Below are positions 1 to 9,105 of a DNA stretch of 64,000 nt, piece by piece. The notes under the pieces were generated by a model. That model was not told where the DNA came from and made no database searches. It was given only the letters and a program-made list of their open reading frames with translations. The position numbers and the translations under genes are program-made. The stretch is from Tilletia caries. Its lineage: Eukaryota > Basidiomycota > Exobasidiomycetes > Tilletiales > Tilletiaceae. Within the stretch, counting starts at the first letter, position 1, and every line of letters begins with the position of its first letter. The stretch is taken from positions 1,364,001 through 1,428,000 of the forward strand of contig JALUTQ010000004.1 in the NCBI GenBank assembly GCA_032718865.1. Direction: 5' to 3'.

Positions 1-17
1 GATGCATATATCCAACA
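1..17 (-). repeat. Start of a short LTR cut by the window edge
   Basis: The minus strand reads TGTTGGATATATGCATC from 17 to 1. This is identical to the first 17 bases of the short LTR at 5941-5865 and directly follows the purine tract GAGAGGGAG, which is the position expected for a 3' LTR. The rest lies outside the window. Confidence 0.7.
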
Positions 18-284
18 CTCCCTCTCATCATCATGACCCTTTGGTCTGAGACGGGTCTCACCTTTTAGTATAGTGGTAGAATGTTCACAACAGATTAAGA
101 GTCTGATCGAACTCACGACGTGAGTTCGATTCCCGGTATCTCCAGACTTCTTTTCCGACCATTTTCTTGTCGGGTGCTTGTCGGGTTTTTCCACAGCACG
201 TGCTCCGGGTACTCCGGGCCGAAAGAGTCTCACCCCTAGTCCTATGGGGTCTCGCGTCTCAGACCAATCAGACTCTTAATCTGT
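18..284 (-). mobile_element. Tiny non-coding LTR element internal region (TRIM-like)
   Basis: On the minus strand this 267-bp stretch starts with the PBS ACAGATTAAGAGTCTG (284-269), directly behind the end of the long LTR, and ends with a purine tract directly before the short LTR at 17. It has no gag or pol frame. A PBS, a polypurine tract and nothing coding between them is the layout of a terminal-repeat retrotransposon in miniature. Roughly positions 25-106 on the plus strand repeat most of the short LTR and the PBS in inverted orientation, so a transcript could fold on itself. The two flanking LTRs are not alike, so this may be a recombination product rather than an independent element. 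Confidence 0.5.
66..144 (+). other. tRNA-like sequence with A-box and B-box motifs
   Basis: The plus strand has TAGTATAGTGG (66-76), a good RNA polymerase III A-box, and AGTTCGATTCC (123-133), a good B-box, at tRNA-like spacing and followed by GGTATCTCCA. The acceptor ends do not pair (the 3' part would need GGAGATA at the 5' end) and the T-stem is poor. An anticodon-like hairpin (CAGA-TTAAGAG-TCTG) and a 9-bp hairpin (117 region) lie between. I read it as a tRNA-derived fragment inside the retroelement, not a working tRNA gene. Confidence 0.3.
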
Positions 285-868
285 TGTAAATACTAGGTGC
301 TCAGTGCTCGACTACTCACCTTGGGAGGACCGACAAGGTGGAGGAGAGAGGCCGACGTCGCTTGACGAGTCGCAGGAGCAATCCCAGTATCTCAGGTTCG
401 GTGTCGGACGGTCAGCTACGTAGTACCCCCTCGCAATGAGGGCGAAGTGACGTGCTGCCAGAACTCTAGCCTATGCCTGAAGATACGGAAAGGATGCAAC
501 CTTTGACGGGGAAGTCAAGGATGAGGGCGAGAAGGTAAAAGATGAGGAGGACGAGGTCAAAGGTGAGGAGGTGACGAGGGAGAGTGGAAGCAGGAACGTG
601 TGTGGTGAATTTCAATAGGAGCGGGGGGAAACAGTGGTGGTGGAAAGTGCCTGCTTATATAGCTTTGTGGGTACAGGGGGGGAGGACAGCCATTGCGCAA
701 TGAACAATGTGTGCCACATCGTTGCGCAACGATTTCGTGTCACAAACGCAGGAATCGATGAGACTGGAAGTGGAGTCACAAATGAGACTAAGGGTCTCAT
801 CTATATAGGAAAGACTGTGGAAAGGTCACAACCACGTGGAGGTTGCTATGAAGATGCAATCTTCAACA
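285..868 (-). repeat. Long LTR (584 bp), 3' LTR of the copia element
   Basis: On the minus strand the LTR begins TGTTGAAG at 868, directly after the purine tract GAGAGGGAG, and ends TATTTACA at 285, directly before a PBS. A TATA box (TATATAAG on the minus strand, 661-654) sits about 208 bp into it, as expected for an LTR promoter. A 24-bp piece (320-343) recurs exactly in the internal leader at 5475-5498. No matching long LTR is found at the right end of the element, where short LTRs stand instead. Confidence 0.7.
654..661 (-). promoter_or_regulatory. TATA box of the long LTR
   Basis: TATATAAG on the minus strand inside the long LTR, in an otherwise GC-balanced region and upstream of a C/T-rich stretch, is a plausible core promoter for the retrotransposon RNA. 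Confidence 0.45.
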
Positions 869-877
869 CTCCCTCTC
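869..877 (-). other. Polypurine tract of the copia element
   Basis: GAGAGGGAG on the minus strand lies directly 5' of the LTR start at 868. The same nine bases precede the short LTR start at 17 (18-26). Plus-strand priming at such tracts is known for LTR retrotransposons. Confidence 0.6.
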
Positions 878-913
878 AACCGCAGCGTGGTTGCTGAAGT
901 CGAGTGATGACCG

Positions 914-3900
914 TCAGACGACGTTGGCGGGGTCGAGCAGACCAAGACTGCTCCGATGCTTGACGAGGACGGGAGTCGGAGTGGCCTTGGTGAAGATGTC
1001 GGCCACTTGATCCGAAGTACCAACGTATTCAAGCTTGATCGCACCTTCTTCAACTTGCCAGCGGACAAAGTGGTAGCGAAGGTCGATGTGCTTGGTGCGT
1101 CGATGCCATCCAGGGTTCTGTGCGAGGGCGATGGAACCCTGGTTGTCGCCCTTCAGGACAATGCCGACAGCCTGAGGAGCGGTCTGGTCGTACGCGAGAA
1201 CGGCTGTACGAAGCCAGATGGCGTCCTTGACGGCCTCGGTGAGGGCGACGTACTCTGACTCAACTGAGGACAGAGAAACGCATTGCTGGCGAAGGGAACC
1301 CCAGCTGACGGTTGCGCCGTACAGCTTGAAGACGTACCCAGACTGAGAGCGGCGGTCTTCGACGTTTCCGGCCCAGTCGGCGTCGGAGTAGCCAGTAAGC
1401 TCGGGCTGTCCGTCGATCTTGACGGGAGCGAGGACCAGTGCCAAGTCTCGCGTTGCCTTGAGGTAGCGGAGGACGCGAAGGGCAGCTTGGTAATGAGCCT
1501 GAGTCGGGCAGCCATTGAAACGGGAGAGCGCGCTGACGACAAAGCTGATGTCAGGCCTGGTGGAGAGGGCGATCCACATCAAGCAACCGATCAGGGCTTG
1601 GAAAAGCTGGGCGTCCGTCAAAGGCACTCCCTCTGGGACGAGCTTAGTTCCGACCGCCATAGGAGAGGACTCCGGGCGACAGTTGGTCATGTTGAAACGC
1701 TCCAGGACTGTGTCGATGTAATGACCTTGGCTGAGGGCGAAGCCGTTGTCGAGCTGCTGGACCTTGATTCCAAGTACCGAGCTGACGAGACCAATGTCGG
1801 TCATTCTGTAGGAGGCCTTGAGGCCCTCGCGAACGGAGTCGATGAGGGCCTGAGTCTTCGCAGCGATCAGGAAGTCGTCGACGTAGACGAAAACGATCGT
1901 GCGGTTGCCGTTGGGTTCGACGCGAACGAAAATGCCCCAATCGGCGTCGCTGTGAACAAACCCGAGGTCGCGTAGTTTGGAAACGACATCGAGCCACCAG
2001 AGGCGAGCTGACTGCTTGAAGCCGTAGAGTCCCTTGCGGACAAGAAGCCCAGTCGCCTTGGGATCTTGCTGCTTCCACCCCTCCGGAAAGCTGATGTAGA
2101 GGACGCGATCCATTTTTGGGGTTGAGAAAGGCTGTCTCGGCGTCCATCTGCCAGACCATAAGTCCCTGGACCGCAGCTTCGACAAAGAAGATCCTCAAGC
2201 TCGTCATGCGTCCGACTGGCGCATATGTCTCGTCGTAATCGATGCCGTAGCGCTGAGTGAATCCACGACCAACAAGACGAGCCTTGTGCTTGAGGTAGTT
2301 GCCGTCTGCGTCCCTCTTAGTCTTGCAGACCCACTTGGTCGATACGACCTTGGCGCCGGGAGGGAGGACCACCTCCTCGAGCGTCTCGTTCTTGAACAGA
2401 GACTCCAGCTCCGCTTCGAAAGCCTTGGCCCACTGCTGACGCTCAGGACTCGACATGGCGTCGCCGTAGCTTGTGGGGTCGTCGTCGACGAGGGCAATCT
2501 TGCAAAGAAACCCTTCCGACTCCTGCATGAACGCTGCGTACGTGTCCCGAAAAGCAGACGAACGTTGACCGCGGCCAGCGCGCGCAGGAAGCCGGCGAAT
2601 GCCTTGAGGTCGATCGGCCACGGCAGGACTGTTGCCGGGCGCATGATTCACCCCCTCGGGCTCAGGGCGTTTGCGGCCAAGAGGAAGAAGTTCGACATTA
2701 TTGGCGTCGGGACCTGGCTCCGCGTCATCGTCGGAAATGTCTTCCTCGTCGTACTCGAGGAAGCCGGGATCACCAGGCTCCACGTCCAGCTGGACGATGT
2801 TGGAAGGCTCGGAGACCTCGGTGACTTTGGACGAGAGCTTGGGGCCGAAAGAGACGTTGCGGGAGAAGACAATCTTCCCCGTGGTCTCGTTGTGCACCCC
2901 CCAGCCGCTGCGCTGTGTCGGCCAGCTGACCAAACGTCCCTTCCAGGCCTTGGGAGTGGTGAGGTCCGACTTGGTGCGGTTAGCGGCGGGAATATGAACC
3001 CAGCATGGAGAACCGAATGCTCGAGTCTTGCCAAGGGAGGGTTTGCGCTTGTGTACCCACTCCCAAACCGTCCGACCGTCTTTGACGAAGGTTACCTTCA
3101 TGAGCAACACCGCAGCGAATAAAATCGCATGTCCCCACCACTGAACCGGGAGGCCGCTACTGTGAAGCATGGCGGCGGTCATCTCCTTGAGGGTACGATT
3201 CTTGCGCTCAGCCACACCGTTGAGTTCCGGGGTGTGGGGCGTTGTGATGTGGTGGAGGATGCCCTTAGAAGCAGTCCAGGTGGACATGTGCTTGTTGACG
3301 TACTCGCCGCCGCCGTCGGTGCGAATGACTTGCACCTTGGTGCCGAAAGTCCGTTCGGCTACCTTGACGAACTCAACAAGGCGAGCGAAAACCTCGGCCT
3401 TGGAGCGGAGTAAGTCGACCTTGGTGTAGTCCGTGTACTCGTCAATGAAGGTCGCGTAGTACTGGAAACCACCAAAACAAGTCACCAAGGGACCGCCAAC
3501 ATCCGTGAGGATGATCTCCAGCGGAGAACTCGCGTGGAGAGGCGCGTCGTTGAACGGTCGACGGGTAGCCTTGGTAGCTTCGCAGCTATCGCACCAAGGC
3601 GTGGCATCGTTCAGCCCAGGAATGGGAGGAAGATGACCCGAACGGACGAGCTTCTTGATGGTGCTGAAGCCCAAGTGACCGAGGCGAATGTGAACCTCGA
3701 GAGCGGGATCGCGCTGAGCGGGCTGCATTGGTGCCAGCATCGCTGAGGGAGACGATGTGGAGGCCGCAAGGTCGACGTGTAACAGCAGCCATCGAGCTCG
3801 ACCACGCTTGGTCAAAGGCATGCGCCAAGAGGCGTTGTCCTTGTGCTGGAGGTGGGCGTTGTCATCCTCGTCGATGACTTTGATCCAGCCACGCTCGCGC

Positions 3901-5207
3901 AGCAGTTCCTCCGAAAGCAAGTTGACTCCGGCGCCGGGGAGAAGCACAACGTCCAGGAAAGTGACGCGGCGGCCGGAGGGAAGAAGTCCAGTGACATCGC
4001 CGATGTGGTCGGATGCCTGCTTGGAGCCAACCGTCTTGAAGGTCAAGGTCTTGTCCGCTTTCCGAGAGTTGAGGAGCAGCTCGGGTCGGTCGACAATGTG
4101 CTGTGATGCACCAGAGTCGATCATGAAGGGAATCAAGGTCGACGTCGTGGAGGCGGCAAGAACGGAGGGCTCAAACATGGCTGCGAGCATCTCGTCGGCG
4201 TCTGGATAAGACTCGAGGGCGGCGGCAGCCTTTCCGGACGACGAAGTCGACTTGGGACACTCGGACTTGACGTGGCCTTGCTTGTGGCATGTCCAGCAGA
4301 TCGGACCATTGCCGGGAAGAAGGTGGCTCGCGACTGGACAGTCAGGACGTTCGTGGTCGCGAGCACCACAGCCGTAGCAGAGCAGACGCTTGCTGTTGCC
4401 GTTGCTGTTGCCCTTGCCCTTGCTGCTGCCGGAGGTCGCCTGAGAAGAAGAAGGCGAAGAAGAAGACTTCTTCTTGCCGCCACCCGAAGAGGACTTGCCG
4501 GAGCGGGCCTTGTTTGCCACGCCCTTGATGGCGATGTGGAGATGTTGGCTGGCAGCGGCCATTGCCATGGCGTTGGCGCTGCGCTCCGCCGTGTGCTTCT
4601 GAGAAGCGTTCTCCTCGTTGTAGACCCGGACGAGCTGCAAAAAAAGGTCCGCTCGTCCTTCGGAAGCTGCCGCCACTCCGTCCTGACAACCCTGAGCGAA
4701 TAAGGAAGGGTGTCGAGGAAACGGTCGCACTTGTCTTTGTCCTCCGTGCCCCAAGGAAGACCCGCCGCGCTCGCCTCAGCCACCAGCTCCATGTAGGAGT
4801 TGAGGTGCTGGACCATGTCTCCGCCCTCGTCGAGAAAGAGGTTCACCATCTTGCGGTTGATGGCGCTCCGATGATCCGAGGAACCCAAGTCGTGAAGACT
4901 GGCGAGGAGGGACCACATGTCGGCGGACGAGGAGAGGTCTCGAATCATGGCCTTGAGGGCCCCGCTGACCGTCTTGCGGAGGTAGGACATGGCCTTGGCG
5001 TCCCTGTCCTTCCAGGACTCGGACAGGCGCACATCGGTGGAGGTGGCGTTGGGCGGCAGAGTTGGCTGAGTCTCGACGCCGCGGACAATGTCGAACGCGC
5101 GGATGCCGATGAAGACGGGCTCGATTGCCTCTCGCCAGGCGAAGAAGTTTTTCGAGGCTGACGAGGGAAGGAATGCCGGAGATGGCGGAGGAGTTGGTGT
5201 CGTCCAT
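914..5207 (-). pseudogene. Ty1/copia Gag-Pol polyprotein, frameshifted
   Basis: A gag-pol of about 1,430 codons starting at ATG 5207 and stopping at 914. Domains in order: UBN2-type Gag; two CCHC knuckles (CYGCGARDHERPDC, CWTCHKQGHVKSEC); aspartic protease (DSGA); pre-integrase zinc domain (HIRLGH ... CDSC); integrase core with D, D and E in LTDVGG, RTDGGGEY and NGVAERKNRT; reverse transcriptase with YVDD; RNase H (SDADWAG, SVESEY, KHIDLRYHF). Order PR-IN-RT-RH is that of Ty1/copia. The frame is broken three times: one extra base in the T5 at 5148-5152, one missing base (or a -1 shift) in the A7 at 4639-4645, and one extra base in the T5 at 2113-2117. I noticed no in-frame stop otherwise, so it looks young but non-autonomous as written. 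The shift at 4639 lies within Gag, so it is not a usual gag/pol programmed shift. Confidence 0.93.
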
Positions 5208-5764
5208 GTCGAAGAAGAGAGGCAGAGAAGAAAGAAGACCGAGGGCCGAAGAAAGAAGAGGATCGGAGGTCGAGAAGACTGGAGAGTCGAGGACGAGGCG
5301 GGAGCGATAACGCAGAAACCGCAGGACGAGATCGAAGGCGACGCAGAGCAGAAGAAAGGCTCTCGAAGTCGCGGTCGAGGAGGTCGAGGCCAGCGAGGGC
5401 ACAAGAACGAAGAGAGAAAGCCGAAAGGCAAGTCTTGCTCGGGCCTTGGATGCTTGAAGAAAACCTTGGATCCGTCTTGGGAGGACCGACAAGGTGGAGA
5501 TCGAAGGTCGAGGTGTGCGAGGAGGACCAGAAGCAGCACCGAAAACAGAGTGGTAGGTTGGCAGGCGGCGGAGAACCAGCGGCAAGCGGAGAACCGACAG
5601 CAATCGTGGAGAACCAGCGATTCGTGAGGACAAGGTCGAAAATCGAAATCGATGAAGACGAGGTCGAGGATGGCAGAGACGAGATCGACGAGGACGAGGA
5701 CGAGGACGAGGACCAGAAGAAAGTCCACGGACAGGAGCAGAGGGAAGAAAGGAGCAGAGCTAGT
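5208..5764 (-). other. Retrotransposon 5' leader
   Basis: This stretch between the PBS and the Gag start is C/T-rich on the sense strand and contains a (GTCCTC)-like hexamer run near 5690-5715. It holds a 24-bp exact copy (5475-5498) of long-LTR sequence. It is open in the frame that enters gag after the 5148 shift, but nothing in it resembles a known protein. Confidence 0.5.
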
Positions 5765-5780
5765 CAGACTCTTAATCTGT
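5765..5780 (-). other. Primer-binding site, complementary to a tRNA-Lys(CUU) anticodon arm
   Basis: ACAGATTAAGAGTCTG follows the LTR end. Its complement, CAGACTCTTAATCTGT, has the shape of an anticodon stem-loop (CAGA, loop CTCTTAA with anticodon CTT, TCTG). Priming from a tRNA fragment cut near the anticodon is known for Drosophila copia; its use here is inference. The same PBS follows the long LTR at 284-269. Confidence 0.5.
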
Positions 5781-5853
5781 TGTAAACATTCTACCACTAT
5801 ACTAAAAGGTGAGACCAGTCTCAACCCAAGTGTCATGGATGATGCATATATCC
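5781..5853 (-). repeat. Second, 5'-truncated copy of the short LTR
   Basis: This copy lacks the first few bases of the LTR and ends TTTACA directly before the PBS. With the neighbouring copy it forms an 84-bp tandem duplication (compare GATATATG at 5852 and 5936 on the minus strand). The two copies differ at only one noted position (TTTACA against TTCACA). Confidence 0.65.
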
Positions 5854-5864
5854 TCTTAATCTGT

Positions 5865-5941
5865 TGTGAACATTCTACCACTATACTAAAAGGTGAGACC
5901 AGTCTCAACCCAAGTGTCATGGATGATGCATATATCCAACA
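5865..5941 (-). repeat. Short LTR (77 bp), right end of the complex
   Basis: It begins TGTTGGATATATGC at 5941, abutting MULE transposase sequence, and ends TTCACA at 5865, followed by 12 bases of the PBS (5864-5853). At 77 bp it is very short for an autonomous copia LTR and closer to miniature elements. It contains the A-box-like TAGTATAGTGG and an inverted repeat (GAGAC/GTCTC). Confidence 0.65.
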
Positions 5942-7458
5942 ATGAATGTTGAAATGTCGCGAAACAAAACTAATCAGCTCCTCGCTTTGCTCCTTGGGCA
6001 CCTCTAGCCGGCCTGGTTCATCCCACTGGATGTCCGATCGGCAACCGCAGGTGCACAACCGTGCGTCGTGTCGGCGCTTCGAAGACACGGCCCAACACAC
6101 CTCAAGGTCGGGTACGGTTGCAGCAGCGTCGAAAGGCTGATACCTGTCCGTTCCCGTCTTCTTGCCGCTGCCAAATCTTGAACGTAATGCACGTCGTACG
6201 TGCCAGTAGCACAGTTGCACCTTCGATGTTGGCCACACCGTCCGAATTGCTGCAATCTCAGCCGAATCTTTGTCGCAGCCAACGAACGAGGGATTTATAC
6301 CCATGCCTTTGAGCATAGCTAAGCTCTCAGTTAGAATTTCGATCTTGCGCCGGTCTCCAAGCATGTCCTTGGTATCCATGAAGAGATACAGTAGTGGAAC
6401 GCCTGTCCCTTCCACTTCCGCAAGGACGCCGAATAGGTCGTGTCCGCCGCTGTTGGTCCCGTATGTCGCATCTAGGGAAATTTCCACTGTTGTGTCCCGA
6501 AGCGCAGCAATGAGACCAAGCGCATAATGCGCGAATCCGCAGCACCGGCCTTCCTTCCAGATTGGCTGGCCGAGCACGTGGGGAGAGATGGACTGTGTGC
6601 CTGATAGGGCGGGCGCGGGAAGACTGGTGCATAAGGTATCGATTGCCGCTGCCGCTTCTGCTGGGCCAGCATCGCGCGCTAGTACTTGTCCAGCCAGGGC
6701 CGTCGCCATTGATTCGAACGGATCTGGATTGAGCTGCCAAGAGGAAGAGGTACCAGCGCGCCACCAAAACCACACCTGCTTCTGCGTGATCTCCTTCGCC
6801 TTCGATCGCATCTCAGCACTGCAAATCAGATCCTGGTAGATCTGCCCTGGAGTGGAGTCTAGACGGGCTTCGATGAACTCAATGACATCGGGTGGCATAG
6901 TGCGGTCGCAGTATGGTTGATGGGGGAAGTGGTGGAGTCGAATATTGACGATCTTGGAGGCGGGTTTGAAAACAATGGCGAGTCTGCTTTTTGCAATCAT
7001 GCGCGGATATGCTGTCGGCAGGTACGCGTTTTCCCGTTGAGGCTGATGATTTGTGTAACCGACAGTCTTGAGCGCAATGATAGTAGAAGGAATGCCCTTC
7101 CTTACCCTCAAATTGATTCGCTGCGGCGAATCGAAACCCGCAGGCGTTCCAAATTTCGCGCGCGAGTAGGGATGCTGAAACGGCGACGTCTTTGATATTG
7201 GTGGAGGCTGTGATAGGGACAGGACTCGTCTCGAAGCTGATGCACCAGTCTCCATTAAGAGGCTGAGTAGAGTCCGCTGCGTGCGCTCCTGAGTGGGCAT
7301 GAAGCTGGGAAGAAACCTCGTCCCATGTATGCGTGGCCGCGGCTCGTTTTAGATGCTTGCTGCAGGTTTTTCGTCTGCTTCCATCAAGTTTGAGCGGGAA
7401 CGAGGACAAGGGCCGCTTCGTTTTTGCAGGCATTGCATTTCCGAAGCTGCTCCGACAT
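5942..7458 (-). pseudogene. Mutator-like (MULE/FAR1-type) transposase, 5' half
   Basis: The reading frame starts at ATG 7458 (MSEQLRKCNACK), with a small Cys motif (KCNAC ... KTCSKH) and a FAR1-like segment. The MULE DDE core follows: SLDATYGTN carries the first acidic residue, VGCDKDSAEI the second, then CYWHVRRAL. The protein is cut at 5942 by the retrotransposon before the third catalytic acid; the remainder should lie left of position 1. There are two frameshifts, each one extra base in a run of five after TGC: the T5 at 7421-7425 and the T5 at 6988-6992. A third run of five (7367-7371) is in frame. Terminal inverted repeats cannot be assigned without the other end. Confidence 0.85.
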
Positions 7459-8053
7459 TGAGAACAAGGCCTGGGTTCTATTCAGCGAAGGAGAAGCATG
7501 GATCAGTAAATGTTGCCTACAGCTACAGGGCCGAGAATTCAAGTTTGATACCACATACCGCGCACGGAAAGTTAAGCGGCAGGGATGATGAGGATGAGCG
7601 TGGTGCGTGGGCCGTGGAGAAGGATGCAGTGATGGGAATGGGGATGGTGTGAAGACAAACTCGAGAGTCGAGACGTTCGCGTTGCGCCTGAGCGGTGGGC
7701 AGTGATCATGGCCGTGATCAGCGGTCGTGATCATCAACGCCCTACTTTTTTTGAGAGGTAGCTGGGGAGGTTCGCGACGGAGTTGCACGCGTCGCGTGTC
7801 TCGATTTGCTTGGATTGCAAACGCCTCCTTTTTTCGCGAAAAAATAAACTTTTGTCTCAAGCAATCTGCAAACTGCTGTATGTACATGAATGGATTATTG
7901 GGAATAGTCAGTGGTGGGAGGCCAGGGATCTCAGTGTAAGGCCTTCGCATTCCAAGTTGTCTTCTTACGCTCATAGCGCACAACGAATATCGTAACAGGT
8001 ACAGCGTGCGAAAAGATCTCGAGAAGTCCGCACGCGTGTCAACGACACCCTGT
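7459..8053. other. Intergenic: upstream of the MULE gene and 3' of the DUF1772 gene
   Basis: No gene seen. The stretch holds three TGATCA palindromes spaced 12-13 bp apart (7703-7708, 7715-7720, 7728-7733) and a perfect 16-bp palindrome of T6-CGCG-A6 at 7829-7844. These may belong to the end of the MULE element. Confidence 0.5.
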
Positions 8054-8776
8054 TCACGATACAAGCGCCGCTGTCATACCGAGAACCCATGTGACAAAAC
8101 CGATAGCCATCCTTCCCGTGTTGTGGAGCTTCCAGAGCTCGATCCCCTTGATGATTTGGTCTGCCTGTTCGCCTTCATGGACGGTGCCCTCCTTACCGCT
8201 GCGCCGTGCTTTGACCTTATCGCGCGCGGCGATGAGAGGCTTGATATTGGGAAGCACTGTGAAGGAGCCACGGTTCTTGTCAGCCAAAAACAAACATATA
8301 TCCAAGGCAGACGACATCGATGACTCACTGACTAAGATCGTGAATGGCACGATGGCGAGCGAGCACACCGAGGCCGACAGAAGGAGGCGGGAAGCGAGTT
8401 TCTGATGCGCAACAGTAGCGAATCGGGCACTGCCGGACGAAGTGTGGCTAGCGACGAGGAAGGCGACCGCGCTCACGATCGAAGTCGGGGCGAATTGAAG
8501 GGCTCCGTTCTCGTACATGCATGCCCACAGACCCACGGCGCGATCCGCATTGATGTCGAGTTCATGGCGCAGCTTGGCGGAGGTAGTCATCTTGATGACA
8601 CCGCATGTGACCATGCCGAGGTTGCCGCTGTTGTGAATGGCCTTGATTGCGATCAGCCCTCGAACATAGACCTGAGGCTTGAGGCTTGAATCATGCTCTC
8701 ACAAGAAGAAGTATGAGCTGCTGGCGAGGCCTAACCCGGTCGCCACGGCGAAGGGAGTCTTCAGGAAGTGGGACAT
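8054..8776 (-). CDS. DUF1772 (anthrone oxygenase-like) membrane protein
   Basis: Two exons (8776-8703 and 8627-8054) joined over a 75-nt GTGAGA...CAG intron give 215 residues. The start at 8776 opens a hydrophobic segment (ATGLGLASSSYFFFG across the junction) typical of DUF1772 proteins, followed by further hydrophobic segments around SIVSAVAFLVAS and LLLSASVCSLAIVPFTIL, and a last one at the C-terminus. DUF1772 includes fungal anthrone oxygenases of polyketide pathways, but many members have no known job and no polyketide synthase lies nearby, so the activity is open. A 57-nt in-frame stretch (GTCAGT ... GACAAG, about 8342-8286) could be an optional third intron; both readings stay open. It is transcribed away from the CDF transporter gene, sharing the 8777-9105 spacer. 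Confidence 0.75.
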
Positions 8777-9105
8777 TGCTATCGTGGAGCCCTTTCACTA
8801 CCTGAGGTCGGCGTACAGATTATTGTGCCTGAGGGTATGGCCGTTGTCCACAGCCAGCTCACGGCGCGAGAACGAGGAATTGGGAGAGGGCTGGCAGGTC
8901 GGAGACACTCGGAATCGCAAGCTGTTCTGGGATGCCGGAGTGTTCCGAAAAAAGTGCTCGAGCCAAGCAGTGCAGCGAGAAAGGGAGCCGCCAAGATTGA
9001 GTGAGTGCGAGGTGATGCGGTGATGTGCGGGTGCATGCTGAGAGCGAGAAGGACGTCCGACGTGTTGATGAACCACCACCTCGTGCGAGTCAGGCAGCGC
9101 GCAGT
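8777..9105. promoter_or_regulatory. Divergent promoter region
   Basis: About 330 bp separate the starts of the DUF1772 gene (minus) and the CDF transporter gene (plus). No clear TATA box or named site was recognised. An upstream in-frame ATG for the transporter lies inside it at 9025. Confidence 0.4.

Larger units (their letters stand above)
1..5941 (-). mobile_element. Mosaic Ty1/copia LTR retrotransposon complex
   Basis: Read on the minus strand from the right, the order is: short LTR (5941-5865), partial primer-binding site, second partial short LTR (5853-5781), primer-binding site, leader, gag-pol, polypurine tract, long LTR (868-285), primer-binding site again, a 267-bp internal stretch, polypurine tract, and the start of another short LTR (17 to the window edge). 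The two LTR kinds differ in sequence and length but begin TGTTG and end TT[T/C]ACA, and both are flanked by the same GAGAGGGAG tract and the same PBS. The complex interrupts a MULE transposase gene, so it is a later insertion. The left end lies outside the window, so no target-site duplication can be checked. That this is a copia lineage rests on the domain order of the pol gene; the mosaic origin is inference. Confidence 0.85.

Noticed and set aside
66..144. A functional tRNA gene
   Set aside because: A-box and B-box are present, but the acceptor ends do not pair and the T-stem is mismatched; it lies inside a retroelement.
4639..4645. A programmed -1 frameshift between gag and pol
   Set aside because: The break lies inside the Gag UBN2 region, not at the gag/pol border, and other breaks in the element are in similar homopolymers.
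8286..8342. A firm third intron in the DUF1772 gene
   Set aside because: The 57-nt stretch has GT/AG ends and is in frame, but the donor is weak and the branch-like CTGAC is too near the acceptor to decide without RNA data.
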